In this document: positions 1-13,227 of the stretch, piece by piece
How positions within the stretch are numbered: position 1 is the first letter of the stretch
Layout: every line of letters begins with the position of its first letter
Source of the DNA: Clusia tigrina
Taxonomy: Eukaryota; Arthropoda; Insecta; Diptera; Clusiidae
Length of the DNA: 64,000 nucleotides
Reading direction: 5' to 3'
Assembly (NCBI GenBank): GCA_920105625.2
Contig: CAKKTE020000369.1
Coordinates: 1-64,000 of the forward strand
The notes under the pieces: generated by a model
Database searches by the model: none
What the model was told of the DNA's origin: nothing
What the model saw: the letters and a program-made list of their open reading frames with translations, nothing else
Made by a program: the position numbers and the translations under genes

Positions 1-153
1 CAAAATTTCAAGGTTCTATGACGCTCCAGTAAACAGTTAAAAGCATTTGAGTAGGACTACAGTATAGTAAATAGCACTGTGTAGGACTACAGTATAGAAG
101 TTAGGGCCATTTGAAGTTTTCTCAGTTTTTGATTTGGGACTCAAGGGTAGCAT

Positions 154-170
154 AGCTATGAGCGATAGCT
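154..170. other. Conserved dyad in the satellite monomer (first instance)
   Basis: AGCTAT-GAGCG-ATAGCT: two 6-base arms that are exact reverse complements, separated by five bases. It is the most recognisable conserved block and recurs about every 196 bp through most of the array (next at 352, 548 and so on). Some monomer classes break it: GAGCGTTAACTT in many monomers from 44.9 kb rightward, GAGCGATAACTT in block C, and CAGCGATTGCTT in another class. A conserved dyad could be a protein-binding site, but no known box is matched and the function is unknown. Confidence 0.6.
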
Positions 171-2779
171 TAAATTGACAATTGAGGATCGAGTACTTTA
201 TTGTCACAAAATTTCAAGATTTTTTGACGCTCCAATATAAAGTTACAAACATTTGAATGTTGCAAACCTTGATAGGTATAGAACGTGCCGTAGAGTAGTT
301 AGGACCATTTGAAGTTTTATCAGTGTTTGATTTGGGACTCAAGGGTAGCATAGCTATGAGCGATAGCTTAAATTGATAAGAGGCTCGAGTACTTTATTTT
401 CACAAAATTTCAAGATTTTCTGACGCTCCAGTAAAAAGTTACAAGCATTTGAATGTTGCAAACTTTGGAAGGTATAGGACGCACCATATAGAACTTAGCG
501 CCATTTGAAGTTTTATGAGTGGTTGAATTGGTATTCAAGTTAAGCATAGCTATGAGCGATAGCTTAAATTGATAAGAGGCACGAGTACTTTATTGTCACA
601 AAATTTCTAGATTTTATGCCGCTCCAGTAAAAAGTTACAAGCATTTGAATGTTGCAAACTTTGAAAGGTGTACGATGCACCGTACAGAAGTTAGGGCCAT
701 TTGAAGTTTTATCAGTGGTTGAATTGGGACTCAAGGGTAGCATAGATATGAGCGATAGCTTAAATTGACAAGAGGCTCGAGTAGTTTATTGTCACAAAAT
801 TTCAAGATTTTCTGACGCTCCAGTAAAAAGTTACAAGCATTTGAATTTTGCAAACTTTGAAGGGTGTACGATGCACCGTACGGAAGTTAGGGCCATTTGA
901 AGTTTTATCAGTGTTTGATTTGGGAGTCAAGGGTAGCATAGCTATGAGCGATAGCTTTAATTGACAAGAGGCTCGAGTACTTTATTGTCACAAAATTTCA
1001 AGATTTTTTGAAGCTCCAATAGAAAGTTACAAGCATTTGAATGTTGCAAACCTTGATTGGTATAGAATGCGCCGTACAGTAGTTAGGACCATTTGAAGTT
1101 TTATCAGTGTTTGATTTGTGACTCAAGGGTAGCATAGCTATGAGCGATAGCTTAAATTGATAAGAGGCTCGAGTACTTTATTTTCACAAAATTTCAAGAT
1201 TTTATGATGCTCCTGTTAAAAGTTACAAGCATTTGAATGTTGCGAACCTTGATAGGTATAAGACGCTCCGTAGAGAAGTTAGGACCATTTGAAGTTTTAT
1301 AAGTTTTTGATTTGGGACACAAGGGTAGCAAAGCTATGAGCGATAGCTTAAATTGATATGAGGCTCGGGTACTTTATTTTCAAAAAATTTCAAGATTTTT
1401 TGACGCCCCAGTAAAAAGTTACAAGCATTTGAATGTTGCAAATTTGGAAAGGTGTACGATGCACCGTACAGAAGTTCGGGCCATTTCAAGTTTTATCAAT
1501 GTTTGATTTGGGACTCAAGGGTAGCATGCTATGAGCGATAGCTTAAATTGACAAGATGCACGAGTACTTTGTTTACAGAAAATTTCAGATATTATGAAGC
1601 TCCAGTAAAATGGTGCAAGCATTTGAATTTTGCAAACTTTGATAGTTGTACGATGCACCGTATAGAAGTTAGGGCCATTTGAAGTTTTACCAATGTTTTA
1701 TTTTGGAGTCAAGGAGAGCATAGCTATGATCGATAGCTTTAATTGATAAGAGGCTCGAGTACTTTATTGTCATAAAATTTCAATATTTTATGACGCTATA
1801 GTAAAAAGTTACAAGCATTTGAATGTTGCAAACCTCGAGTAGGTATAGGAGGCTCCGTAGAGGAGTTAGGACCATTTGAAGTTTTATCAGTGTTTGATTT
1901 GGGACTCAAGGGTAGCATAGCTATGAGCGATAGCTTAAATTGATATGAGGCTCGAGCACTTTATTTTCACAAAATTTCAAGATTTTATGACGCTCCAGTA
2001 AAACGTTACAAGCATTTGAATGTTGCAAACTTTAATAGGTGTAGGACTACCGTATAGAAGTTAGGGCCATTTGAAGTTTTCTCAGTTTTTGATTTGAGAC
2101 TTAAGGGTAGCATAGCTATGAGCGATAGCTTAAATTGAAAAGAGGCTCCAGTACTTTATTCTTACAAAATTTCAAGGTTTTATGACGCTCCAGTAAAAAG
2201 TTAGAAGCATTTGTATGTTGCAAACTTTGATAGGTGTAGGACGTACCGTATAGAAGTTAGGGCCATTTGAAGTTTTATCAGTGTTTGATTTGGGACTCAA
2301 GGGTAGCATAGCTTTGAGCGATAGCTTAAATTGACAAGAGGCTCGAGTACTTTATTGTCACAAAATTTCAAGATTTTTTGACGCTCCAGTATAAAGTTAC
2401 AAGCATTTGAATGTTGCAAACTTTGATAGGTATAGGACGCACCGTACAGAAGTTACGGCCATTTGAAGTTTTAGCAGTGTTTGATTTGGGACTCAAATGT
2501 AGCATAGGTATGAGCGATAACTTAAATTGATAAGAGGCTCGAGTACTTTATTTTCAAAAATTTCAAGATTTTCTGACGCTCCAGTAAAAAGTTACAAGCA
2601 TATGAATTTTGCAAACTTTGGAAGGTATAGGACGCACCATATAGAAGTTAGCGCCATTTGAAGTTTTATCAGTGGTTGAATTGGGACTCAAGTGTAGCAT
2701 AGCTAAGCGCGATCGCTTAAATTGATAAGAGGCACGAGGACTTTATTGTCACAAAATTTCTAGATTTTATGCCGCTCCA

Positions 2780-3396
2780 GTAAAAGGTTACAAGCATTTG
2801 AATGTTGCAAACTTTGAAAGGTGTACGATGCACCGTACAGAAATTAGGGCCATTTGAAGTTTTATCAGTGTTTGATTTGGGACTCAAGGGTAGCATGCTA
2901 TGAGCGATAGCTTAAATTGACAAGATGCACGAGTACTTTGTTGATACAAAATTTCAAGATAATATGAAGCTCCAGTAAAATGTTACAAGCATTTGAATTT
3001 TGCAAACTTTGATAGGTGTAAGATGCACCGTATAGAAGTTAGGGCCATTTGAAGTTTTAGCAATGTTTTATTTTGGAGTCAAGGAAAGCATAGCTACGAT
3101 CGATAGCTTTAATTGATAAGAGGCTCGAGTACTTTATTGTCATAAAATTTCAAGATTTTATGGTGCTCCAGTAAAAACTTACAAGCATTTGAATGTTGCA
3201 AACTTTGAAAGGTGTACGATGCACCGTACAGAAATTAGGGCCATTTGAAGTTTTATCAGTGTTTGATTTGGGACTCAAGGGTAGCATGCTATGAGCGATA
3301 GCTTAAATTGACAAGATGCACGAGTACTTTGTTGATACAAAATTTCAAGATATTATGAAGCTCCAGTAAAATGTTACAAGCATTTGAATTTTGCAC
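2780..3396 (+). repeat. Local duplication of a satellite dimer (offset 391 bp)
   Basis: The segment from about 2,780 to 3,005 recurs at about 3,171 to 3,396, shifted by 391 bp or two monomers. Both copies share rare variants that are otherwise scarce in the array: GAAATTAGGGCC, the one-base-shorter TAGCATGCTATGAG, AGATGCACGAGTACTTTGTT, GATACAAAATTTC and GAAGCTCCAGTAAAATGTTA. A more diverged relative occurs at about 1,440-1,640. This is a clear short-range duplication inside the otherwise disordered block. Confidence 0.8.
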
Positions 3397-6300
3397 ACTT
3401 TGATATGTGTAGGACGCACCGTATAGAAGTTAGGGCATTTGAAGTTTTAACAGTTTTAGCAGCAGTTTGATTGGGACTCAAGGGTGGCATAGCTATGAGC
3501 GATAGCTTTAATTGATATATGGCACGAGTACTTTATTGTCACAAAATTTCTAGATTTTATGACGCTCCAGTAAAAAGTTACAAGCATTTGAATGTTGCAA
3601 ACTTTAATAGGTGTAGGACTAACATATAGAAGTTAGGGCCATTTGAAATTTTCTCAGTGTTTGATTTGGGACTCAAGGGTAGCATAGCTATGAGCGATAG
3701 CTTAAATTGACAAGAAGCTCGAGTACTTTATTGTCACAAAATTTCAAGATTTTTTGACGCTCCAATATAAAGTTACAAGCATTTGAATGTTGCAAACCTT
3801 GATAGGTATAGAACGCGCCGTACAGTAGTTAGGACCATTTGAAGTTTTATCAGTGTTTGATTTGGTACGCAAGGGTAGCATAGCTATGAGCGATAGCTTA
3901 AATTGATAAGAGGCTCGAGGACTTTATTTTCACAAAATTTCAAGATTTTATGACGCCCCAGTAAAAATTTACAAGCATTTGAATGTTGCAAACTTTGAAA
4001 TGTACTGGACGCACCGTACAGAAGTTAGGGCCATTTGAAGTTTTATCAGTGTTTTATTTTGGACTCAAGGGTAGTATAGCTATGAGCGATAGCTTAAATT
4101 GGTAAGAGGCTCGAGTACTTTATTGTCACAATATTTCAAGGTTTTATGACGCTCCAGAATACAAGCATTTGATTGTAGCAAACTTTGATAGGTGTAGGAC
4201 GCACCTTATCGAAGTTGGGTTCGTTTGAAGTTTTATAAGTGTTTTATTTTGGGCTCAAGGGTAGCATAGCTATGAGCGACAGCTTAAATCGTTTAGAGGC
4301 TCGAGTGCTTTATTGTCACAAAATTACAAGGTTTTATTACGCTCCAGTGAAAAGTTACAAGCATTTGATTGTTGCAAACTTTGAAAGGTATTGGATGCAC
4401 CGTACAGAAGTTAGGGACATTTGAAGTTTTAGCTGTGTTTTATTTTGGACTCAAGGGTAGCATAGCTATGAGCGATAGCTTAAATTGGTAAGAGGCTCGA
4501 GTACTTTATTGTCACAAAATTTCAAGGTTTTATGACGCACCAGTAAAAAGTTACAAGCATTTGATTGTTGCAAATTTTGATAGATGTAGGACGCACCTTA
4601 TCGAAGTTAGGGCCATTTTAAGTTTTAGCAGTGTTTGATTTAGGACTCAAGGGTAGCATAGCTATCAGCGATGGCTTAAAATGACTAGAGGCTCCAGTAC
4701 TTTATTTTCACAAAATTTCAAGATTTTATGACGCTTCAGTAAAAAGTTACAAGCATTTGAATGTTGCAAACTTTGATACGTGTAGGACGAATTGTATAGA
4801 AGTTTGGGCATTTGAAGTTTTAGCAGTGTTAGAATGGGACTCAAGGGTAGCATAGCTATGAGCGATAGCTTAAATTGACAAGAGGCTGGAGTACTTTATT
4901 GTCACAAAATTTCAAGATTTTATGACGCTCCAGTAAAAAGTTACAAGCATTTGATTGTTGCAAACTTTGAAAGGTATTGGACGCACCGTACAGAAGTTAG
5001 GGCCATTTGAAGTTTTATCTGTGTTTTATTTTGGACTCAAGGGTAGCATAGCTATGAGCGATAGCTTAAATTGGTAAGAGGCTCGAGTACTTTATTGTCA
5101 CAAAATTTCAAGGTTTTATGACGCTCCAGTAAAAAGAACAAGCATTTGATTGTTGCAAATTTTGATAGATGTAGGACGCACCTTATCGAAGTTAGGGCCA
5201 TTTTAAGTTTTAGCAGTGTTTGATTTGTGACTCAAGGGTAGCATAGCTATCAGCGATTGCTTAAATTGACGAGAGTCTCGAGTACTTTATTGTCACAAAA
5301 TTTCAAGGTTTCATGACGCTCCAGTAAAAATTACAAGCATGTAAATGTTGCAAACTTTGGAAGGTATAGGACGCACCATATAGAAGGTAGGGCCATTTGA
5401 AGTTTTATCTGTGTTTTATCTTGGACTCAAGGGTAGCATAGCTATGAGCGACAGCTTAAATCGTTAAGAGGCTTTATTTTCACAAAGTTTCAAGGTTTTA
5501 TGACGCTCCAGTAAAAAGTTACAAACTCTCGAATGCTGCAAACCTTTATAGGTATAGGACGCTCCGTTGAGAAGTTAGGACCATTTGAAGTTTTATCAGT
5601 GTTAGATTTCGGACTCAAGGGTACCATAGCTATGAGCGATAGCTTAAATTGACAAGAAGCTCGAGTACTTTATTGTCACAAAATTTCAAGATTTTTTGAC
5701 TCTCCAATATAAAGTTACAAGCATGTTGCAAACCTTGATATGTATAGAACGCGCCGTACAGTAGTTAGGACCATTTGAAGTTTTATCAGTGTTTGATTTG
5801 GGACTCAAGGGTACCATAGCTATGAGCGATAGCTTAAATTGATATGAGGCTCGGGTACTTTATTGTCACAAAATTTCAAGGTTTTATGACGCTCCAGATT
5901 ACAAGCATTTGATTGTTGCAAACTTTGATAGGTGTAGGACGCACCTTATCGAAGTTAGGGCCATTTGAAGTTTTATTAGTGTTTTATTTTGGACTCAAGG
6001 GTAGCATAGCTATGAGCGATAAAATTGACAAGAGGCACGAGTACTTTATTGTCACAAAATTTCAAGATTTTATGACGCTCCAGTAAAAAGTTACAAGCAT
6101 TTGATTGTTGCAAACTTTGAAAGGTATTGGACGCACCGTACAGAAGTTAGCGCCATTTGAAGTTTTATCTGTGTTTTATTTTGGACTCAAGGGTAGCATA
6201 GCTATGAGCGATAGCTTAAATTGGTAAGAGGCTCGAATACTTTATTGTCACAAAATTTCAAGGTTTTATGACGCTCCAGTAAAAAGTTACAAGCATTTGA

Positions 6301-9300
6301 TTGTTGCAAATTTTGATAGGTGTAGAACGCACCTTATCGAAGTTAGGGCCATTTGAAGTTTTAGCAGTGTTTGATTTGGGAATCAAGGATAGCATAGCTA
6401 TCAGCGATTGCTTAAATTGACGAGAGGCTCGAGTACTTTATTTTCACAAAATGTCTAGATTTTATGACGCTTCAGTAAAAAGTTACAAGCATTTGAATGT
6501 TGCAAACTTTTATAGGTAAAAGACGCACCGTACAGAGGTAAGGGCCATTTGAAGTTGTTTGATTTGGGACCCAAGGGTAGCATATCTATGAGCGATAGCT
6601 TAAATTGGCAAAAGGCTCGAGTACTTTATTGTCACAGATCAAGATTTTATGACGCTCCAGATAAAAGTTACAAGCATTTGAATGTTGCCAACTTTGAAGG
6701 GTATTGGACGCACCATACAGAAGTTAGGGCCATTTGAAGTTTTATCAGTGTTTTATTTTGGACTCAACGGTAGCATAGCTATGAGCGATAGCTTAAATTG
6801 GTAAGAGGCTCGAGTACGTTATTTCCACAAAATATCAAGGTTTTCTGACGCTCCAGTAAAAAGTTACAAGCATTTGAATGTTGCAAACTTTGATAGGAGT
6901 AGGATACACCGTATAGAAGTTAGGTCCATTTGAAGTTTTATCAGTGTTTGATTTGGGACTCAAGGGTAGCATAGGTATGAGCGATAGCTTAAATTGATAA
7001 GAGGCTCGAGTACTTTATTTTCACAAAATTTCAAGATTTTATGATGCTCCTGTAAAAAGATACAAGCATTTGAATGTTGCAAACCTTGATAGGTATAAGA
7101 TGCTCCTTGGAGAACTTAGGACCATTTGAAGTTTTATCAGTGTTTGATTTGGGACTCAAGGGTACCAAGCGATAGCTTAAATTGATATGAGGCTCGGGTA
7201 CTTTATTTTCACAAAATTTCAAGATTTTATGACGCTCCAGTCAAAAGTTGCAAGCATTTGAATGTAGACAACTTTGATAGGTGTAGGATGCACCGTATAG
7301 AAGTTAGGTCCATTTGAAGTTTTATCAGTGTTTGATTTGGGACTCAAGGGTTGAATAGCTATGAGCGATAGCTTAAATTGATAAGAGGCTCGAGTACTTT
7401 ATTTTCACAAAATTTCAAGATTTTATGACGCTCCAGTAAAAAGTTACAAGCATTTGAATGTTGCAAACCTTGATAGGTATAGGACGCTCCGTAGAGAAGT
7501 TAGGACCATTTGAAGTTTATCAGTGTTTGATTTGGGATTCAAGGGTAGCATAGCTATGAGTGATAGCTTGAATTGGTAAGTGGCTCGAGTACTTTATTTT
7601 CACAAAATTTCAAGATTTTTTGACGCTCCAGTATAAAGTTACAAGTATTTGAATGTTGCAAACTTTGAAAGGTTTTGGACGCACCATATAGAAGTTGGGA
7701 CCATTTGAAGTTTTATCAGTGTTTTATATGGGACTCAAGGGTCGCATAGCTATGAGCGATAGCTTAAATTGATAAGAGGCTCGAGTACTTTATTTTCACA
7801 AAATTTCAAGGTTTTATGACGCTCCAGTAAAAAGTTACAAACATTTGATTGTTGCAAATTTTGATAGGTTTAGGACGCACCTTATCTAAGTTAGGGCCAT
7901 TTGAAGTTTTATCAGTGTTTTATATGGGACTCAAGGGTCGCATAGCTATGAGCGATAGCTTAAATTGATAAGAGGCTCGAGTACTTTATTTTCACAAAAT
8001 TTCAAGATTTTATGACGCTCCAGTAAAAAGTTACAAGCATTTGAATGTTGCAAACTTTGATAGGTGTAGGACGCACCGTATAGAAGTTAGGGCCATTTGA
8101 AGTTTTATCAGTGTTTGGTTTGGGACTCAAGGGTAGCAAAGCTATGAGCGATAGCTTAAATTGACAAGAGGCTCCTGTACTTTATTGTCACAAAATTTCA
8201 AGATTTTTTGACGCTCCAGTATAAAGATGCAAGCATTTGAATGTTGCAAACTTTGATAGGTATTGGACGCACTATATAGAAGTTAGGTCCATTTGAAGTT
8301 TTATCAGTGTTTGATTTGGGACTCAAGGGTTGAATAGCTATGAGCGATAGCTTAAATTGATAAGAGGCTCGAGTACTTTATTTTCACAACATTTCAAGGT
8401 TTTATGATGCTGCAGTAAAAAGTTACAAGCATTTGACTGTTGCAAATTTTGATAGGTTTAGGACGCACCTTATCGAAGTTAGGGCCATTTGAAGATTTAG
8501 CAGTGTTTATTTTGGGACTCAATGGTAGCATAGCTATCAGCGATTGCTTAAATTGACGAGAGGCTCGAGTACTTTATTTTCACAAAATTTCAAGGTTTTA
8601 TGACGCTTCAGTAAAAAGTTACAAGCATTTGAATGTTGACGCTCCGTAGAGAAGTTAGGACCATTTGAAGTTTTATCAATATTTGATTTGGGACTCAAGG
8701 GTAGCAAAGGTATGAGCGATAGCTTAAATTGACAAGAGGCTCAAGTACTTGATTGTCACAAAATTTCAAGATTTTTTGACGCTCCAGTATAAAGTTACAA
8801 GCATTTGAATGTTGCAAAATTTGATAGGTGTAGGACGCACCGTATAGAAGTTAGGTCCATTTGAAGTTTTATCATTGTTTGATTTGGGACTCAAGTGTAG
8901 CATAGCTATGAGCGATAGCTTAAATTGACAAGAGGCTCGAGTTCTTTATTTTCACAAAATTTCAAGATTTTATGACGCTCCAGTAAAAAGTTACAAGCAT
9001 TTGAATGTTGCAAACCTTGATAGATATAGGACGCTCCGTAGAGAAGTTAGGACCATTTGAAGTTTTATCAGTGTTTGATTTGGGATTCAAGGGTAGCATA
9101 GCTACGAGCGATAGCTTAAATTGACAAGAGGCTCGAGTTCTTTATTTTCACAAAATTTCAAGATTTTATGACGTTCCAGTCAAAAGTTGCAAGCATTTGA
9201 ATATATAAAACTTTGATAGGTGTAGGACGCACCGTATAGAAGTTAGGGCGATTTGAAATTTTATCAGTGTTTGATTTGAGACTCAAGGATAGCATAGCTA

Positions 9301-12300
9301 TGAGCGATAGCTTAAATTGACAAGAGGATCGAGTAATTTATCGTCACAAAATTTCAAGATTTTATGACGCTCCAGTAAAAAGTTACAAGCGTTTGAATGT
9401 TGCAAACCTTGATAGGTATAGGACCGTCCGTAGAGAAGTTAGGACCATTTGAAGTTTTAGCAGTGGTTGTTTTGGGACTCAAGGGCTATCAGCGATTGCT
9501 TAAATTGACGAGGGGCTCGAGTACTTTATTTTCACAAAATTTCAAGATTTTATGACGCTTCAGTAAAAAATTACAAGCATTTGAATGTTGCAAACTTTGA
9601 AATGTATTGGACGCACCATATAGAATTTAGGGCCATTTGAAGTTTTATCAGTGTTTGGTTTGGGACTCAAGGGTAGCATAACTATAAGCGATAGCTTAAA
9701 TTGATAAGAGGCTCGAGTACTTTATTTTCACAAAATTTCAAGGTTTTATGACGATCCAATGAAAAGTTACAAGCATTTGATTGTTGCAAATTTTGATAGG
9801 TGTAGGACGCACCTTATCGAAGTTAGGGCCATTTGAAGTTTTAGCAGTGTTGTTTTGGGACTCAAGGGCTATCAGCGATTGATTAAATTGACGAGGGGCT
9901 CGAGTACTTTATTTTCACAAAATTTCAAGATTTTATGACGATTCAGTAAAAAATTACTTGCATTTGAATGTTGCAAACTTTGGTAGGTATAGGACGCACC
10001 ATTTTGAAGTTAGGGCCATTTGAAGTTTCATTAGTGTTTGATTTGGGACTCAAGGGTAGCATAGCTATGAGCGATAGCATAAATTGACAAGAGGCTCAAG
10101 TACTTTATTGTCACAAAATTTCAGGGTGTTATGACGCTCCAGTAAAAAGTTACAAGCATTTAAATGTTGCAAACTTTGGTAGGTATAGGACGCACCATTT
10201 TGAAGTTAGGGCCATTTGAAGTTTCATTAGTGTTTGATTTGGGACTCAAGGGTAGCAAAGCTATGAGCGATAGCTTAAATTGACAAGAGGCTCAAGTCCT
10301 TTATTGTCACAAAATTTCAAGATTTTTTGACGCTCCAGTATAAAGTTACAAGCATTTGAATGTTGCAAACTTTGATAGGTGTAGGACGCACCGTATAGAA
10401 GTTAGGTCCATCTGAGGTTTTATCAGTGTTTGATTTGGGACTCGAGTGTAGCATAGCTATGAGCGATAACTTAAATTGACAAGAGGCTCGAGTACTTTAT
10501 TTTCACAAAATTTCAAGATTTTATGACGCTCCAGTAAAAAGTTACAAGCATTTGAATGTTGCAAACCTTGATAGGTATAGGACGCTCCGTAGAGAAGTTA
10601 GGACCATTTGAAATTTTATCAGTGTTTGATTTGGGATTCAAGGGTAGCATAGCTATGAGCGATAGGTTAAATTGGTAATAGGCTCGAGTACTTTATTTTC
10701 ACAAAATTTCAAGGTTTTATGACGATCCAATGAAAAGTTACAAGCATTTGATTGTTGCAAATTTTGATAGGTGCACGATACACCTTATCGAAGTTGGGGC
10801 CATTTGAAGTTTTAGCAGTGTTTGATTTGGGACTCCAGGGTAGCATAGCTATCAGCGATTGCTTAAATTGACGAGAGGCTCAAATACTTTATTTACACAA
10901 AATTTCAAGATTTTTTGACGCCCCAGTATAAAGTTACAAGCATTTGAATGTTGCAAACTTTGAAAGGTATTGGACGCACCATATAGAAGTTAGGGCCATT
11001 TGAAGTTTTATCAGTGTTTGATTTGGGACTCAAGGGTAGCATAGCTATGAGCGGTAGCTTAAATTGATAAGAGGCTCGAGTACTTTATTTTCACAAAATT
11101 TCAAGGTTTTATGACGATCCAATGAAAAGTTACAAGCATTTGATTGTTGCAAATTTTGATAGGTGTAGGACGCACCTTATCGAAGTTAGGGCCATTTGAA
11201 GTTTTAGCAGTGTTTGTTTTGGGACTCAAGGGTAGCATAGCTATCAGCGATTGCTTAAATTGACGAGGGGCTCGAGTACTTTATTTTCACAAAATTTCAA
11301 GATTTTATGATGCTCCAGTAAAAAGTTACAATCATTTGAATGGTGCAAACTTTGGTAGGGATAGGACGCACCATATAGAAATTAGGGCCATTTGAAGTTT
11401 TATCAGTGTTTGATTTGGGACTCAAGGGTTGCATAGCTATGAGCGATAACTTAAATTGACAAGAGGCTCGAGTACTTTATTGTCACAAAATTTCAAAGTT
11501 TTATGACGCTCCAGTAAAAAGTTACAAGCATTTAAATGTTGCAAACTTTGGAAGGTATAGGACGCACCATTTTGAAGCTAGGGCCATGTGAAGTTTTATC
11601 AGTGTTTGATTTGGGACTCAAGGGTAGCATAGCTATGAGCGATAGCTCGAGTACTTTATTTTCACAAAATTTCAAGATTTTATGACGCTCCAGTAAAGAG
11701 TTACAAGCATTTGAATGTTGCAGACCTTGATAGGTATAGGATGCTCCGTAGAGAAGTTAGGACCATTTGAAGTTTTATCAGTGTTTGATTTGGGACTCAA
11801 GGGTAGCATAGCTATGAGCGATAGCTTAAATTGATATGAGGCTCGAGTACTTTATTTTCAGAAAATTTCAAGATTTTATGACGCTCCAGTAAAAAGTTAC
11901 AAGCATTTGAATGTTGCAAACTTTGATAGATGTAGGACGCACCGTATAGAAGTTAGGGCCATTTGAAGTTTTATTAGTGTTTGATTTGGGACTCAAGGGT
12001 AGCATAGCTATGAGCGATAGAATAAATTGACAAGAGGCTCAAGTACTTTAGTGTCAGAAAATTTCAAGGTTTTATGACGCTCCAGTAAAAAGTTACAAGC
12101 ATTTAAATGTTGCAAACTTTGGAAGGTATAGGACGCACCATTTTGAAGTTAGGGCCATGTGAAGTTTTATCAGTGTTTGATTTGGGACTCAAGGGTTGAA
12201 TAGCTATGAGCGATAGCTTAAATTGATAAGAGGCTCGAGTACTTTATTTTCACAAAATTTCAAGATTTTATGACGCTCCAGTAAAAATTTACAAGCATTT

Positions 12301-13227
12301 GAATGTTGCAAACTTTGATAGGTATAGGACTCTCCGTAGAGAAGTTAGGACCAATTGAAGTTTTATCAGTGTTTGATTTGGGATTCAAGGGTAGCATAGC
12401 CATGAGCGATAGCTTAAATTGGTAAGAGGCTCGAGTACTTTATTTTCACAAAATTTCAAGATTTTTTGACGCTCCAGTATAAAGTTACAAGCATTTGAAT
12501 GTTGCAAACTTTGAAAGGTATTGGACGCACCATATAGAAGTTAGGGCCATTTGAAGTTTTATCAGTGTTTGATTTGGGACTCAAGGGTACCATAGCTATG
12601 AGCGATAGTTTAAATTGATAAGAGGCTCGAGTACTTTATTTTCACAAAATTTCAAGATTTTATGACGCCTCAGTAAAAAGTTACAAGCATTTGAATGTTG
12701 CAAACCTTGATAGGTATAGGACGCTCCGTAGAGAAGTTAGGATCATTTGAAGTTTTATCAGTGTTTGATTTGTGACTCATGGGTAGCATAGCTATGAGCG
12801 ATAACTTAAATTGATATGAGGCTCGAGTACTTTATTTTCAGAAAATTTCAAGATTTTATGACGCTAAAGTAAAAAGTTACAAGCATTTGAATGTTGCAAT
12901 ATTTGATAGATGTAGGACGCACCGTATAAAAGTTAGGGCCATTTGAAGTTTTATTAGTGTTTAATTTGGGACTCAAGGGTAGCATAGCTATGAGCGATAG
13001 CATAAATTGACAAGAGGCTCAAGTACTTTATTGTCACAAAATTTCAAGATTTTTTGACGCTCCAGTATAAAGTTTTATGACGATCCAATGAAAAGTTACA
13101 AGCATTTGAATGTTGCAAACTTTGATAGGAGTAGGACGCACCGTATAGAAGTTAGGTCCATTTGAAGTTTTATCAGTGTTTGTTTTGGGACTCAAGGGTA
13201 GCTTAGCTATGAGCGATAGCATAAATT

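Larger units (their letters stand above)
1..12900 (+). repeat. Satellite array, block A: divergent ~196-bp monomers
   Basis: About 66 head-to-tail copies of the ~196-bp monomer, all in the same orientation, judged from the recurring AGCTATGAGCGATAGCT, CACAAAATTTCAAGATTTT and GACGCTCCAGTAAAAAGTTA blocks. Monomers here differ from each other more than those to the right: many private substitutions, small indels and variants such as GCATGCTATGAG at about 1,525, 2,895 and 3,285. Long-range order is weak. A local dimer duplication sits at 2,780-3,396, and the monomers at 4,950-5,140 and 6,090-6,290 are close copies. The first 100 bases hold an aberrant monomer in which GTAGGACTACAGTATAG occurs twice (51-67 and 81-97). 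The only long ORFs are repeat read-through. Nothing other than satellite is visible in this stretch. Confidence 0.97.

Noticed and set aside
154..170. CENP-B box
   Set aside because: The dyad does not resemble the CENP-B box consensus (TTCG...CGGGA); no such match was noticed in the monomer.
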